NCBI GenBank assembly: GCA_021815285.1
Contig: JAKAHE010000102.1
Span: 1-7,590, forward strand
DNA from: Nitrospirota bacterium
GTDB lineage: Bacteria > Nitrospirota > JACRHJ01
Direction of reading: 5' to 3'
Length of the DNA: 7,590 nucleotides
A program made the position numbers and the translations under genes. Under the pieces are notes generated by a model, which was not told where the DNA came from, searched no databases, and worked only from the letters and a program-made list of their open reading frames with translations. Positions 1 through 6,361 of this stretch are shown piece by piece (the first letter of the stretch is position 1; each line of letters begins with the position of its first letter).

Positions 1-1
1 G

Positions 2-877
2 GCGGAATTGTCCATAGACTTCCCGGAGGAGGACGTGGATTATATCCCGGCAGAGGGACTGAAGGAGCGGGGGGGTTATATCAGGGAACGGATAGGGAAT
101 CTTCTGTCTACGTTCGAGGAGGGGCGCATCCTGCGCGAGGGCCTGCGGCTCGCTATAGTCGGCGCGCCGAACGTGGGGAAGTCGAGCCTCTTAAACGCCC
201 TTTCCGGGAGCGAGCGCGCGATTGTCACGGAGATACCCGGCACGACCCGCGACACCGTGGAGGAGACGATAAACATCGGCGGGATGCCCGTCCGGGTAAT
301 CGATACCGCCGGGATACGCAAGAGCGAATGCCCGGTTGAAAAAGAGGGTATCCGGCGCTCCAAGGCGGCAATGGATGAAGCGGACATAATCCTTCACGTT
401 TTTGACGGGAGCCGTGAAGTCTGCGACGAAGACAAAGTTCCCCTTTCTTTTGGAAAAAAGAAAGGGAGCAAAGAAAACCGGGCTATTTTTGTTATCAACA
501 AGATAGACCTGCCCCGGAAGTTCAGCCCGGAAGTTTTTGGCGCCACCTTTTTTCAAAAAGGCGGCGAAGTGATTTGTCTTTCCGCCAGGACCGGCGAGGG
601 TCTTGAGACTTTGACCTCCCATCTTCGGGAGATGATTTTCGGGCCTGGTCGGGACCATGCGTCTGATGCGGCGATAAACCTCCGGCACAAGATGGCGCTG
701 GAGGAGGCGGACGCCGCGCTTGCGAGGTTCCTCGAAGGCTGCGGCAGAAACGTGTCCCCGGAAATCCTTGCGCTTGAACTTAGGGAGGCCCTCGACGCCG
801 TCGGAGGTATTGTTGGCCGCACGGCCCCCGAAGATGTGCTGAACCTCATATTTTCCAGGTTCTGCATCGGTAAATAA
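2..877 (+). CDS. mnmE: tRNA uridine-5-carboxymethylaminomethyl(34) synthesis GTPase MnmE, 5'-truncated by window edge
   Basis: This is the C-terminal ~291 residues of MnmE, which with MnmG modifies the wobble uridine (position 34) of certain tRNAs in the cytoplasm. The frame is open to the window edge, so the N-terminal folate-binding domain lies outside; the TTG at 8 is internal, not a start. Numbering from that TTG, the G domain shows G1 GAPNVGKS (52-59), G2 GTTRDT (78-83), G3 DTAG (99-102), G4 NKID (164-167) and G5 SAR (192-194). The helical domain then ends in the family's diagnostic FCIGK, with the conserved Cys at 286. One oddity is that the stretch between G3 and G4 carries a Lys/Gly-rich segment where other MnmE proteins have a helix. 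That segment and a second one before G5 are encoded by DNA palindromes (see repeats). All G motifs survive, so the protein is probably functional. Confidence 0.96.
   Translation, partial: AELSIDFPEEDVDYIPAEGLKERGGYIRERIGNLLSTFEEGRILREGLRLAIVGAPNVGKSSLLNALSGSERAIVTEIPGTTRDTVEETINIGGMPVRVIDTAGIRKSECPVEKEGIRRSKAAMDEADIILHVFDGSREVCDEDKVPLSFGKKKGSKENRAIFVINKIDLPRKFSPEVFGATFFQKGGEVICLSARTGEGLETLTSHLREMIFGPGRDHASDAAINLRHKMALEEADAALARFLEGCGRNVSPEILALELREALDAVGGIVGRTAPEDVLNLIFSRFCIGK
441..466. repeat. 26-nt perfect palindrome inside mnmE
   Basis: An 11-bp perfect stem (CCCTTTCTTTT / AAAAGAAAGGG) closes on a 4-nt loop, GGAA. It lies in frame in mnmE and encodes PLSFGKKKG between the G3 and G4 motifs. 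Compared with the short helix that other MnmE proteins have here (from memory), the segment is several residues longer and unlike it in composition. It may be a small palindromic insertion, or it may form an mRNA hairpin. Confidence 0.75.
541..566. repeat. 26-nt near-perfect palindrome inside mnmE
   Basis: The two arms, 541-552 and 555-566, pair with one A/C mismatch (CGCCACCTTTTT against AAAAAGGCGGCG). It encodes ATFFQKGG, just before the G5 motif of MnmE. It is the same overall length as the palindrome at 441-466 and has the same layout: C-rich outer arms, T/A-rich centre. Just upstream is an exact 10-bp direct repeat, CCCGGAAGTT, at 513-522 and 526-535. Confidence 0.7.
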
Positions 878-968
878 AAAGACTGCCTTCACAACCAACC
901 GTTTCAGCGAATATACCCTTCCAGCCAAAACCTGCGCGCGGCTTTTTATGCCAGAGGTGATTTTATAC

Positions 969-997
969 TTGACAATGTCGGTTATTTTAACTATCTT
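969..997 (+). promoter_or_regulatory. sigma70-type promoter of cysK
   Basis: A perfect -35 TTGACA (969-974) is followed after exactly 17 nt by TATCTT (992-997; 4 of 6 matches to the consensus -10). It lies in the AT-rich part of the spacer between mnmE and cysK. Transcription would start near 1004, giving a leader of about 75-110 nt depending on which cysK start is used. A second -10-like TATAAC at 1003-1008 has no good -35 at the right distance. Confidence 0.6.
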
Positions 998-1051
998 TTT
1001 TTTATAACCAAATAATCCGGGTTTGTCGTCCAGCGCAAATCGCGCCGATAT

Positions 1052-1066
1052 GGTAACCTGTTTACC
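1052..1066 (+). promoter_or_regulatory. inverted repeat in the cysK leader, possible operator
   Basis: GGTAA and TTACC form a perfect 5-bp inverted repeat around a 5-nt centre, CCTGT, downstream of the predicted transcription start and just before the ribosome binding site. It could be an operator half-site pair or a weak leader hairpin. No known riboswitch or named operator is recognised. The rest of the 878-1081 spacer shows only the promoter and no RNA gene. Confidence 0.25.
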
Positions 1067-1099
1067 TTAAGGGGGAAAAACATGGAATTATCCGTAGCC

Positions 1100-1104
1100 G
1101 GAGG
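1100..1104 (+). promoter_or_regulatory. Shine-Dalgarno of the preferred cysK start
   Basis: GGAGG, extending to GGAGGGAG, sits 7 nt before the ATG at 1112. This is better than the GGGGG preceding the ATG at 1082. It supports the downstream start, which also matches where CysK family proteins begin. Confidence 0.6.
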
Positions 1105-1111
1105 GAGAACA

Positions 1112-2068
1112 ATGGGAATCTACGCCGACAACTCGCTTACGATTGGCAATACCCCGCTCGTGGGACTGAACAGGATTGTATCCGGCTGCAAGGCGAGGAT
1201 ACTCGGCAAGATAGAGGCCAGGAACCCGTCCTTTTCCGTCAAATGCCGCATAGGGGCCGCAATGATATGGGATGCCGAGGAACGAGGCATATTGAAACCC
1301 GGAATCGAGATACTTGAGCCGACATCAGGCAATACGGGTATCGCGCTGGCGTTCGTAGCCGCCGTAAAGGGGTATAAACTCAGCCTGATGATGCCGGAGA
1401 CGATGAGCATCGAGAGGCGGCGTGTGCTGGCGGCGTTCGGCGCGAACCTTGTCCTCACGCCCGGCGCGGAGGGCATGTCCGGAGCGGTGCGGCGTGCCGA
1501 AGAGATGGCAACGGGCGACCCGGGACGGTGGTTTATGCCGCACCAGTTCAAGAACCCTGCAAACCCCGCAATCCACGAAAAAACGACAGGCCCCGAGATA
1601 TGGGAGGATACCGGAGGGGCGGTGGACGTTCTGGTGTCGGGCGTGGGGACGGGCGGCACTATCACCGGGGCGTCGAGATACATAAAGCGCGTAAAAGGGA
1701 AAAAGATACTATCCGTCGCCGTGGAGCCTGTAAACAGCCCGGTTATAACCCAGAGGCTCTCCGGCCAGGAGCTTAAGCCCGGCCCGCACAAGATACAGGG
1801 CATCGGCGCTGGCTTCATCCCAGAGACGCTCGATTTGAGCGTTGTGGACAGGGTGGAGACGGTAGAGGACGCCGAGGCGATAGAATATGCCAGGAGGCTG
1901 ATGAAGCAGGAGGGGATACTGTGCGGCATATCCTCCGGCGCGGCGGCTGCGGTAGCTGTGCGGCTTGGCCGGATGGACGAGTTCGAGGGCAGGACTATCG
2001 TCGCTGTGCTCCCGGACGCAGGGGAGCGGTATTTATCGACGATGCTCTTCGAGGGAATAGGGGTTTGA
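1112..2068 (+). CDS. cysK: Cysteine synthase A (O-acetylserine sulfhydrylase)
   Basis: This PLP enzyme makes L-cysteine from O-acetylserine and sulfide in the cytoplasm, the last step of sulfur assimilation. From the ATG at 1112 it is 318 residues, close to E. coli CysK (about 323). Visible motifs are the PLP lysine K44 in SFSVKCR, the substrate loop EPTSGNTG (69-76), the phosphate-binding GVGTGGT (177-183), KPGPHKIQGIGAGF (222-235) and the ring-contacting Ser in GISSGAA (272-278). Similarity to the E. coli enzyme is high along its length, which favours CysK over CysM or cystathionine beta-synthase. An upstream in-frame ATG at 1082, also with a G-rich ribosome site, would add ten residues the family lacks. 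The usual TPLVRLN reads TPLVGLN. It has its own promoter and terminator, so it is probably monocistronic. Confidence 0.95.
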   Translation: MGIYADNSLTIGNTPLVGLNRIVSGCKARILGKIEARNPSFSVKCRIGAAMIWDAEERGILKPGIEILEPTSGNTGIALAFVAAVKGYKLSLMMPETMSIERRRVLAAFGANLVLTPGAEGMSGAVRRAEEMATGDPGRWFMPHQFKNPANPAIHEKTTGPEIWEDTGGAVDVLVSGVGTGGTITGASRYIKRVKGKKILSVAVEPVNSPVITQRLSGQELKPGPHKIQGIGAGFIPETLDLSVVDRVETVEDAEAIEYARRLMKQEGILCGISSGAAAAVAVRLGRMDEFEGRTIVAVLPDAGERYLSTMLFEGIGV

Positions 2069-2090
2069 TAAAGGAAATAGGCGCGGACAT

Positions 2091-2122
2091 AAAAAGGGAG
2101 GCCGCAAACGGCCTCCCTTTTT
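2091..2122. terminator. bidirectional intrinsic terminator between cysK and the cytochrome operon
   Basis: A perfect 14-bp inverted repeat (AAAAAGGGAGGCCG / CGGCCTCCCTTTTT) surrounds a 4-nt loop, CAAA. The stem core is GC-rich and ends in a T-run on either strand. It sits 22 nt after the cysK stop and 25 nt beyond the stop of the convergent cytochrome gene, so it can end both transcripts. Confidence 0.92.
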
Positions 2123-2147
2123 CAATTATTGTGGTCCCTTGGCCGCC

Positions 2148-3446
2148 TTACCTGTTCTTTACCGGGTTGACCCTGTCGAAGCCCCTCGGCACATGGCAGC
2201 CGACGACGCAGTGGCCGCCGTTGGGCGTCTCCGTGAAATGGATCGGGTAGCTGAGCTTGCCGAAAGGAACCCTCTCGCGGATATGGAACGGCTGCTTGCC
2301 GGCATGCACTTCGTGGCAGGCCCGGCACGTGCGGCCCTTCGGGTCCCTGTTGACATGCACGTAGTGCAGGTTGACGTCGCCGTTCCGGAAGCCCGTCAGG
2401 GTTGTGGTGAACTGTTCCACCGCGAGGTTCTTGTTATGACATTTGAAGCACAGGCTGTACTTGGCTGTCGAGTAAGAGGTATAGAAGTCCCTCGGATACC
2501 GCCCCCGCAGCATCCTGAAGTGGTTGGAGCCGTGCGGGTTGTGACATGCGGTGCAGTCGCCCTTTCTGACCGGCCCGTGCTTGTCGGGATTTGCGTCCAG
2601 CCACGCCTTCATGTTTATGATATTCCCAAGCTGCTTGTCGTGGCACGAGAGGCAGAGGTCCGCCCCGCTCTTCTTCAGGAGCGGCTCGAAATTGGAGCCG
2701 TGCGGGTCGTGGCAGTTCACGCAGGATCCCTTCATAAGTATCGGTTTGTGCTGAACCTTCACCTTGCTTATGTATTCCTTCTTGTCCTTGTGGCACTTGA
2801 AACAGAGGTCCGGCGGCGGCAGGAGCAGCTGGTACTTGTAAGGTGAGCCGTGCGGGCTGTGGCAGTTCGTGCAGCGATCCGCGACCGGAGGATGGATTTC
2901 ATTTACCTTGGAGAGCTCGTCTTTCTTGTCCACATGGCAGGTAAAGCAGAGGTCGTTACCCGCGGCGATAAGCTGGTACTTGTTCGGAGAGGTGTGCGGG
3001 TCGTGACAGGCTATGCACTCACCCGCAGCCGCCGGGCCATGAACGTATTTCTGTTTTACCTTGCTGTCGTCGTGGCACTGGAAGCAGAGGTCGGAGCCTT
3101 CCGCCCGGAGCTGGAACTTGAAGGGGGAGCTGTGCGGGCTGTGGCAGGCCGTGCAGTCTCCTGATGCGACAGGCCCGTGTACGTGCGCCTTTGTATTTTT
3201 CTTGTCGTGGCACTGGTAGCAGAGGTCGGCGCCCTGGGCGACCAGGCTGAACTTGTGTTTCTTGCCCGCAATTGCCGTGTGGCAATCGTCGCACTCGAAC
3301 GCGGCGGTGGGGCCGTGCACGAACTTGTTTGCTATGAGTTTAGCGTGACAATCCTTTGCAACACAACTCTGGTCGGCATGCGCCGCGTACGCCATCCCGA
3401 AGAACATTGCGGCGAAAAGGGCCAGGACGGCCAGTTTTTCATTCAT
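2148..3446 (-). CDS. Periplasmic multihaem cytochrome c, 15 predicted haems (doubled CXXCH type)
   Basis: This 432-residue exported cytochrome probably carries electrons in the periplasm or outer envelope; partners are unknown. The ATG at 3446 has AAGGGGGG 8 nt upstream, while the TTG at 3452 is only 2 nt from it. Residues 1-24 are a Sec signal peptide with likely cleavage after AHA. Thirteen CX2CH sites (starting at 52, 76, 98, 121, 144, 167, 192, 215, 242, 265, 298, 333, 374) are joined by CX4CH at 28-34 and CX3CH at 413-418. Most of the protein is seven degenerate two-haem units with the pattern HGP-x-G-x-CxxCH-x-PH-x-DLCFxCH. About 20 non-motif histidines in the mature chain would allow bis-His ligation of every haem. 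It is last in the resB-ccsB operon. The fold class is clear; the specific role (metal, sulfur or nitrogen reduction) is not. Confidence 0.93.
   Translation of the reverse strand: MNEKLAVLALFAAMFFGMAYAAHADQSCVAKDCHAKLIANKFVHGPTAAFECDDCHTAIAGKKHKFSLVAQGADLCYQCHDKKNTKAHVHGPVASGDCTACHSPHSSPFKFQLRAEGSDLCFQCHDDSKVKQKYVHGPAAAGECIACHDPHTSPNKYQLIAAGNDLCFTCHVDKKDELSKVNEIHPPVADRCTNCHSPHGSPYKYQLLLPPPDLCFKCHKDKKEYISKVKVQHKPILMKGSCVNCHDPHGSNFEPLLKKSGADLCLSCHDKQLGNIINMKAWLDANPDKHGPVRKGDCTACHNPHGSNHFRMLRGRYPRDFYTSYSTAKYSLCFKCHNKNLAVEQFTTTLTGFRNGDVNLHYVHVNRDPKGRTCRACHEVHAGKQPFHIRERVPFGKLSYPIHFTETPNGGHCVVGCHVPRGFDRVNPVKNR
2175..3323 (-). repeat. seven degenerate two-haem repeat units within the cytochrome gene
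   Basis: The units begin at an HGP-like motif about every 45-70 residues. The middle four or five are most alike, and at DNA level the stretch reading GTGCGGG(T/C)(T/C)GTG(G/A)CA on the + strand recurs near 2530, 2700, 2850, 2993 and 3131. The last two units are longer and more diverged. This suggests growth by tandem duplication followed by drift. Confidence 0.8.
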
Positions 3447-3454
3447 TTCCAATA

Positions 3455-3462
3455 CCCCCCTT
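3455..3462 (-). promoter_or_regulatory. Shine-Dalgarno that decides the cytochrome start
   Basis: On the minus strand AAGGGGGG lies 8 nt before the ATG at 3446 and only 2 nt before the in-frame TTG at 3452, so the ATG is the better start. The 82-nt gap back to the ccsB stop holds this site and a weak 5-bp hairpin at 3515-3530. No promoter was recognised in it. Confidence 0.6.
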
Positions 3463-3528
3463 CAAAACCGAGACCAAAAAGGAAAAGCCCGAAAATAATA
3501 CTCAGGCCAAAAGCAATCTGAAAATAGA

Positions 3529-4728
3529 TTATTTCTCGCTGACCGCCTGATTGCCCGCCGACTTCTTTGAACTCGAGTCGAGAACCCAGCATACTCCGAC
3601 ATACACTGCGAAGAAGGCTGCGAATATCAGGAGGAACGGTATCGCGGTCTTGTCTATCTGTCCGCCTGTCGAGCCGTAGGAGTGTAGCCCGGACAGGAGG
3701 AGATTGACGCCCAGGTATGTAAATATGACGGAGAAGAACCCGAAAACGGACAGAACGGCGGCCCTTCCGCCGCTCCAGCCGCGGGTAAGGCGGGCATGGA
3801 GATATGCGGCGTAGACAAGCCATGTAATGAGAGACCAGGTCTCCTTAGGGTCCCATCCCCAGTAGGTGCCCCAGGCTTTGTTGGCCCATACTGCTCCGGT
3901 GATAATTCCTACGGTAAGGAGCGGAAAGCCCATCGCTATTGTCTTGTAGCCCACTTCGTCGAGCATGTCCGAGGATGTCTGGAACTTGCCGAGCGCAGAC
4001 TTGAGCTTTATGCCGAACACGTACAGCAGAAATAGTATGACAGCGTATCCCGCCCAGCTCAGGACCTGCACGCCGGTGGAGGGATTCCTGAACGTGGCCT
4101 CAAGCATATGCTTTCCCTGCATGTCGGGAAGGGTCGCCCAGTCCGCGATGATGGCCAGGACGATTACCACGAGCGCGCCCAGGCACGCCGTCCAGAACCC
4201 GTAAAGGGAGTCTTTCCTGACCGTGTTGATTATAAGATACATCAAACTCACGCCGAAGGAAACCGCGAACGCCGCGTAGCCGAGGAAGGAGGTAAGGACG
4301 TGGATGTAGAGCCAGTAGCTCTTCAGGGCCGGGACGAGCGGCTCGATGTCCTTGGAGACGTCCGGCGCGACGAATATGTATGTCATGGCAAGGAAGGCCA
4401 CGGGCATGACGAATGCGCCGAAGGTCCTGTTCTTGTAGCGCCACTCGACGATTATATATATGAGGACGATTGTCCAGGCCCCAAGAGACATGGACTCGAA
4501 GAGGTTTGTGATGGGGACGTGGCCCATGCCCGCGCCTATCTGGTAGGATTCCCACCACCTCGTGCCGATGGAGGCGGTATGGCACAGGAAACCGAGGTAG
4601 GTTATCCCGGAGGCGATCTTGCCCACCGCCTGGTTCCGGAAGGCCAGATAGCCGAGGTAGAAGACCATTGCGAAGAGGTAGGTCAGGGTCGCAATCTTGA
4701 AAAACGTAATGTTCAGCTCGTAATTCAT
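3529..4728 (-). CDS. ccsB: Cytochrome c biogenesis protein CcsB (ResC/CcsA family)
   Basis: This is the haem-handling half of System II (Ccs) cytochrome c maturation. With ResB it moves haem across the inner membrane and attaches it to CXXCH cysteines. At 399 residues it matches the long ResC type (B. subtilis ResC is about 391), with roughly ten hydrophobic segments. The Trp-rich WWD motif is at 281-296 (WANKAWGTYWGWDPKE). Candidate haem-ligand or conserved histidines are H50, H143 (YIHVLTSFLGYA), H311 (YLHARL) and H349 (SGLHSYG). The conserved TNLFESM is at 74-80. It starts 12 nt after the resB stop: AAGGAG (4737-4742) overlaps the resB TAA, so translation is probably coupled. The WWD domain and the pairing with resB separate it from CcmC and CcmF. 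Confidence 0.95.
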   Translation of the reverse strand: MNYELNITFFKIATLTYLFAMVFYLGYLAFRNQAVGKIASGITYLGFLCHTASIGTRWWESYQIGAGMGHVPITNLFESMSLGAWTIVLIYIIVEWRYKNRTFGAFVMPVAFLAMTYIFVAPDVSKDIEPLVPALKSYWLYIHVLTSFLGYAAFAVSFGVSLMYLIINTVRKDSLYGFWTACLGALVVIVLAIIADWATLPDMQGKHMLEATFRNPSTGVQVLSWAGYAVILFLLYVFGIKLKSALGKFQTSSDMLDEVGYKTIAMGFPLLTVGIITGAVWANKAWGTYWGWDPKETWSLITWLVYAAYLHARLTRGWSGGRAAVLSVFGFFSVIFTYLGVNLLLSGLHSYGSTGGQIDKTAIPFLLIFAAFFAVYVGVCWVLDSSSKKSAGNQAVSEK

Positions 4729-4736
4729 TTTTAATG

Positions 4737-4742
4737 CTCCTT
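4737..4742 (-). promoter_or_regulatory. ccsB Shine-Dalgarno overlapping the resB stop codon
   Basis: On the minus strand TAAGGAG contains both the resB stop (TAA, 4741-4743) and the ccsB Shine-Dalgarno AAGGAG, 8 nt before the ccsB ATG. This arrangement favours translational coupling, which makes sense for two subunits of one complex. Confidence 0.75.
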
Positions 4743-6243
4743 AAGACTTCTCATGCCTGGTTTCCAGCTTCTCCAAAAAACGCTTGAACTCGCCCTCGAA
4801 TACGCTCCGGTTCTTGTTGATGCTCCCGGCGGCTGTAAGGATAACCTGGCCCTTTTCCGAGCGGACGACCCGCACCCACACCCGTTTATGGAACAGGAAG
4901 AAGGCTATGAGTATGCCCAGGACGAGCATGGTGCAGCCCAGCCAGACAATGTCAACGCCTGGGTCGTGCGTAACCTGAAGCCCCGTATAATAAGGCCCGC
5001 TATAGCCTGTTATGCTGAAGGTGAAAGGCACGTTTTTCGGCTGGGAAGAGGGGTCCTGGCTTAGTATTATTGCCTGCTCGATTGGCTTTCCGCCGGCGGA
5101 GAAGTCGAGTATTGCGGCGGCGCTGCCCCTGTACTGGTCGCTTCTGCCCATCAGCTGGTTGTTAGGTCCTATGACCACGTCCGGAGAGAAGTCCGAGAGC
5201 GTCATGGTTATGTTGCCGCCCTCGAGTGTGGTCTTTTCGCCCCGCTTCAGGGTGTAGTCGTGGACGCTGAACACAGGCCCCTTGGCAATGGCGCGGATTG
5301 TCATGGCGGCCTCGCCTGGCGATATGCCATAGGAGGACTGGAAGAACCTGATTCCCTTGTATTCCAGGGGGTCGTTTACCCGTATGGTCTTTGTGAGGAC
5401 ATTATTGCCGTTATCTATGACCGTAAGGGTGCTTAAATAGGCCGAAGGCATGTCGGTACCCTGGTAGAGTTTAAGCTGGAATTTGTCGCAGCGCACCTGG
5501 AAGGGAAGCGGCATTTCGGAGCCGACGCGCAGAAGGAGCGGCTTGCCCGTAAGCCCTATCTTGTCGATGGTGTGGCCCTCGGTAATCTGGGCATAGCCCT
5601 TGTATCCCCAGAAGGAGCCGATAAGCGCGCCGGCGAATATTATCAGGACGCTTATGTGGGCGATGTACACGCCAAGCCGCGAGAACTTTCCCTTTTCCGC
5701 GAAATACTGTATCTCGCCTTCCGCCCTGTATTCATGGGGAGAGTAGCCCATGGCCTTTATGGCGGCGGCGGCATTCCCTGCGACGGCCTCCATGTCGCCC
5801 TTTACCTTCATCTCCTTTCGGAGCGCCATATTCCTGATTGTGGCGTCCGTCAGGGGCTCCTGCTTTTTCATCACCATGTGGATGACCCTGGGGAGCCTCT
5901 CGATGGTGCATATGGCGATGTTCAAGGAAAGCATCATGAGAAGGAAGACGAACCACCAGGAGTGGTACATGTTCGTCAGCCCAAGGGCGACCATGAGCTT
6001 GAGGACTGCCGGGGCCTTTCCCTGGCCGAAGATGTTCACCAGCATGTCCATGTTCTTCATGGGATCGTCCTGAGCGACGATGGTGCCGATGATGGATACG
6101 AGGGCGAGAATTATCAGGAGGACTACGGTAAGCTTAAGCGAACTGAAGAAGCTCCATATAGACTTAAAAGGCCCCCTGGCAGCTTTTGCCGCCTGGGGCC
6201 GGTCGACCGGTGTTTTTGTTCCGGTATCCTTTTGTTCTGCCAA
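4741..6243 (-). CDS. resB: Cytochrome c biogenesis protein ResB (Ccs1 family)
   Basis: This inner-membrane partner of CcsB in System II is thought to bind apocytochrome and keep its cysteines ready for haem ligation. The 500 residues show the ResB plan: a charged cytoplasmic N-terminus, membrane segments near 37-57, 94-113 and 190-213, a large periplasmic domain (about 215-430), a fourth segment (431-452) and a cytoplasmic tail. Conserved family patterns are VNDPLEYKGIRFFQSSYG (290-307) and VTHDPGVDIVWLG (424-436), plus a membrane His at 196. The start is TTG at 6243: GAGG lies 8 nt upstream and no in-frame ATG exists between it and an upstream TAA. A downstream start would delete the first membrane segment. 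It is first in the resB-ccsB-cytochrome operon. Confidence 0.94.
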   Translation of the reverse strand: MAEQKDTGTKTPVDRPQAAKAARGPFKSIWSFFSSLKLTVVLLIILALVSIIGTIVAQDDPMKNMDMLVNIFGQGKAPAVLKLMVALGLTNMYHSWWFVFLLMMLSLNIAICTIERLPRVIHMVMKKQEPLTDATIRNMALRKEMKVKGDMEAVAGNAAAAIKAMGYSPHEYRAEGEIQYFAEKGKFSRLGVYIAHISVLIIFAGALIGSFWGYKGYAQITEGHTIDKIGLTGKPLLLRVGSEMPLPFQVRCDKFQLKLYQGTDMPSAYLSTLTVIDNGNNVLTKTIRVNDPLEYKGIRFFQSSYGISPGEAAMTIRAIAKGPVFSVHDYTLKRGEKTTLEGGNITMTLSDFSPDVVIGPNNQLMGRSDQYRGSAAAILDFSAGGKPIEQAIILSQDPSSQPKNVPFTFSITGYSGPYYTGLQVTHDPGVDIVWLGCTMLVLGILIAFFLFHKRVWVRVVRSEKGQVILTAAGSINKNRSVFEGEFKRFLEKLETRHEKS

Positions 6244-6305
6244 TTGCCCTACCTCATTTTTCGGTTTTGGAATTCCCCTTAAGGCGGATGGGATAAACCA
6301 AAGAA

Positions 6306-6335
6306 TTTATAGCATTTCTGCGGAGTTTGTGTCAA
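6306..6335 (-). promoter_or_regulatory. sigma70-type promoter of the resB-ccsB-cytochrome operon
   Basis: On the minus strand a perfect -35 TTGACA (6330-6335) and an 18-nt spacer lead to TATAAA (6306-6311; 5 of 6 matches). The ~25 nt upstream (6336-6361) are almost all A and T and could act as an UP element. Transcription would start near 6299, leaving a leader of about 55 nt before the TTG start. It sits just after the tsaC stop, so the cytochrome operon can be expressed independently of the queC-tsaC cluster. Confidence 0.7.
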
Positions 6336-6361
6336 GATAATAATATTTTGGAATAATTCTT

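Noticed and set aside
191..928. 245-residue open frame on the minus strand opposite mnmE
   Set aside because: It is antisense to an unmistakable MnmE and its product has no recognisable domain; an open shadow frame of this length is common in GC-rich coding DNA.
930..950. CCTGCGCGCGG followed by a T-run after mnmE, considered as its terminator
   Set aside because: The GC-rich core does not fold into a stem of more than a few pairs with a reasonable loop, so no mnmE terminator can be claimed.
2139..2846. 235-residue plus-strand open frame over the cytochrome gene
   Set aside because: It is the complement of the repeated CxxCH units; its Val/Arg-rich product mirrors the repeat and has no independent start signal.
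3515..3530. Hairpin AATCT-6-AGATT overlapping the ccsB stop codon (minus strand), considered as a terminator
   Set aside because: The stem is only 5 bp and A/T-rich, with no clean U-run at its foot; at most a weak processing or attenuation site.
3700..4204. Apparent extra segment with membrane helices in the middle of CcsB, longer than short CcsA-type proteins
   Set aside because: The long ResC type, such as B. subtilis ResC at about 391 residues, also has an extended middle region before the WWD domain, so 399 residues is ordinary.
6249..6257. Two-codon minigene ATG-AGG-TAG just upstream of resB on the minus strand
   Set aside because: It overlaps the resB ribosome binding site, and such short start-stop runs arise easily by chance; nothing supports a leader-peptide role.
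5572..6282. 236-residue plus-strand open frame over resB, and a similar 208-residue one at 4108-4734 over ccsB
   Set aside because: Both are antisense to well-supported membrane proteins, and their compositions (His/Asp/Gly-rich) are those expected from complementing hydrophobic codons.
6336..6354. Fur-box-like GATAATAATATTTTGGAAT upstream of the resB promoter
   Set aside because: It matches the 19-bp Fur consensus at only about 11 positions, mostly in the first half, which an A/T-rich stretch gives by chance.
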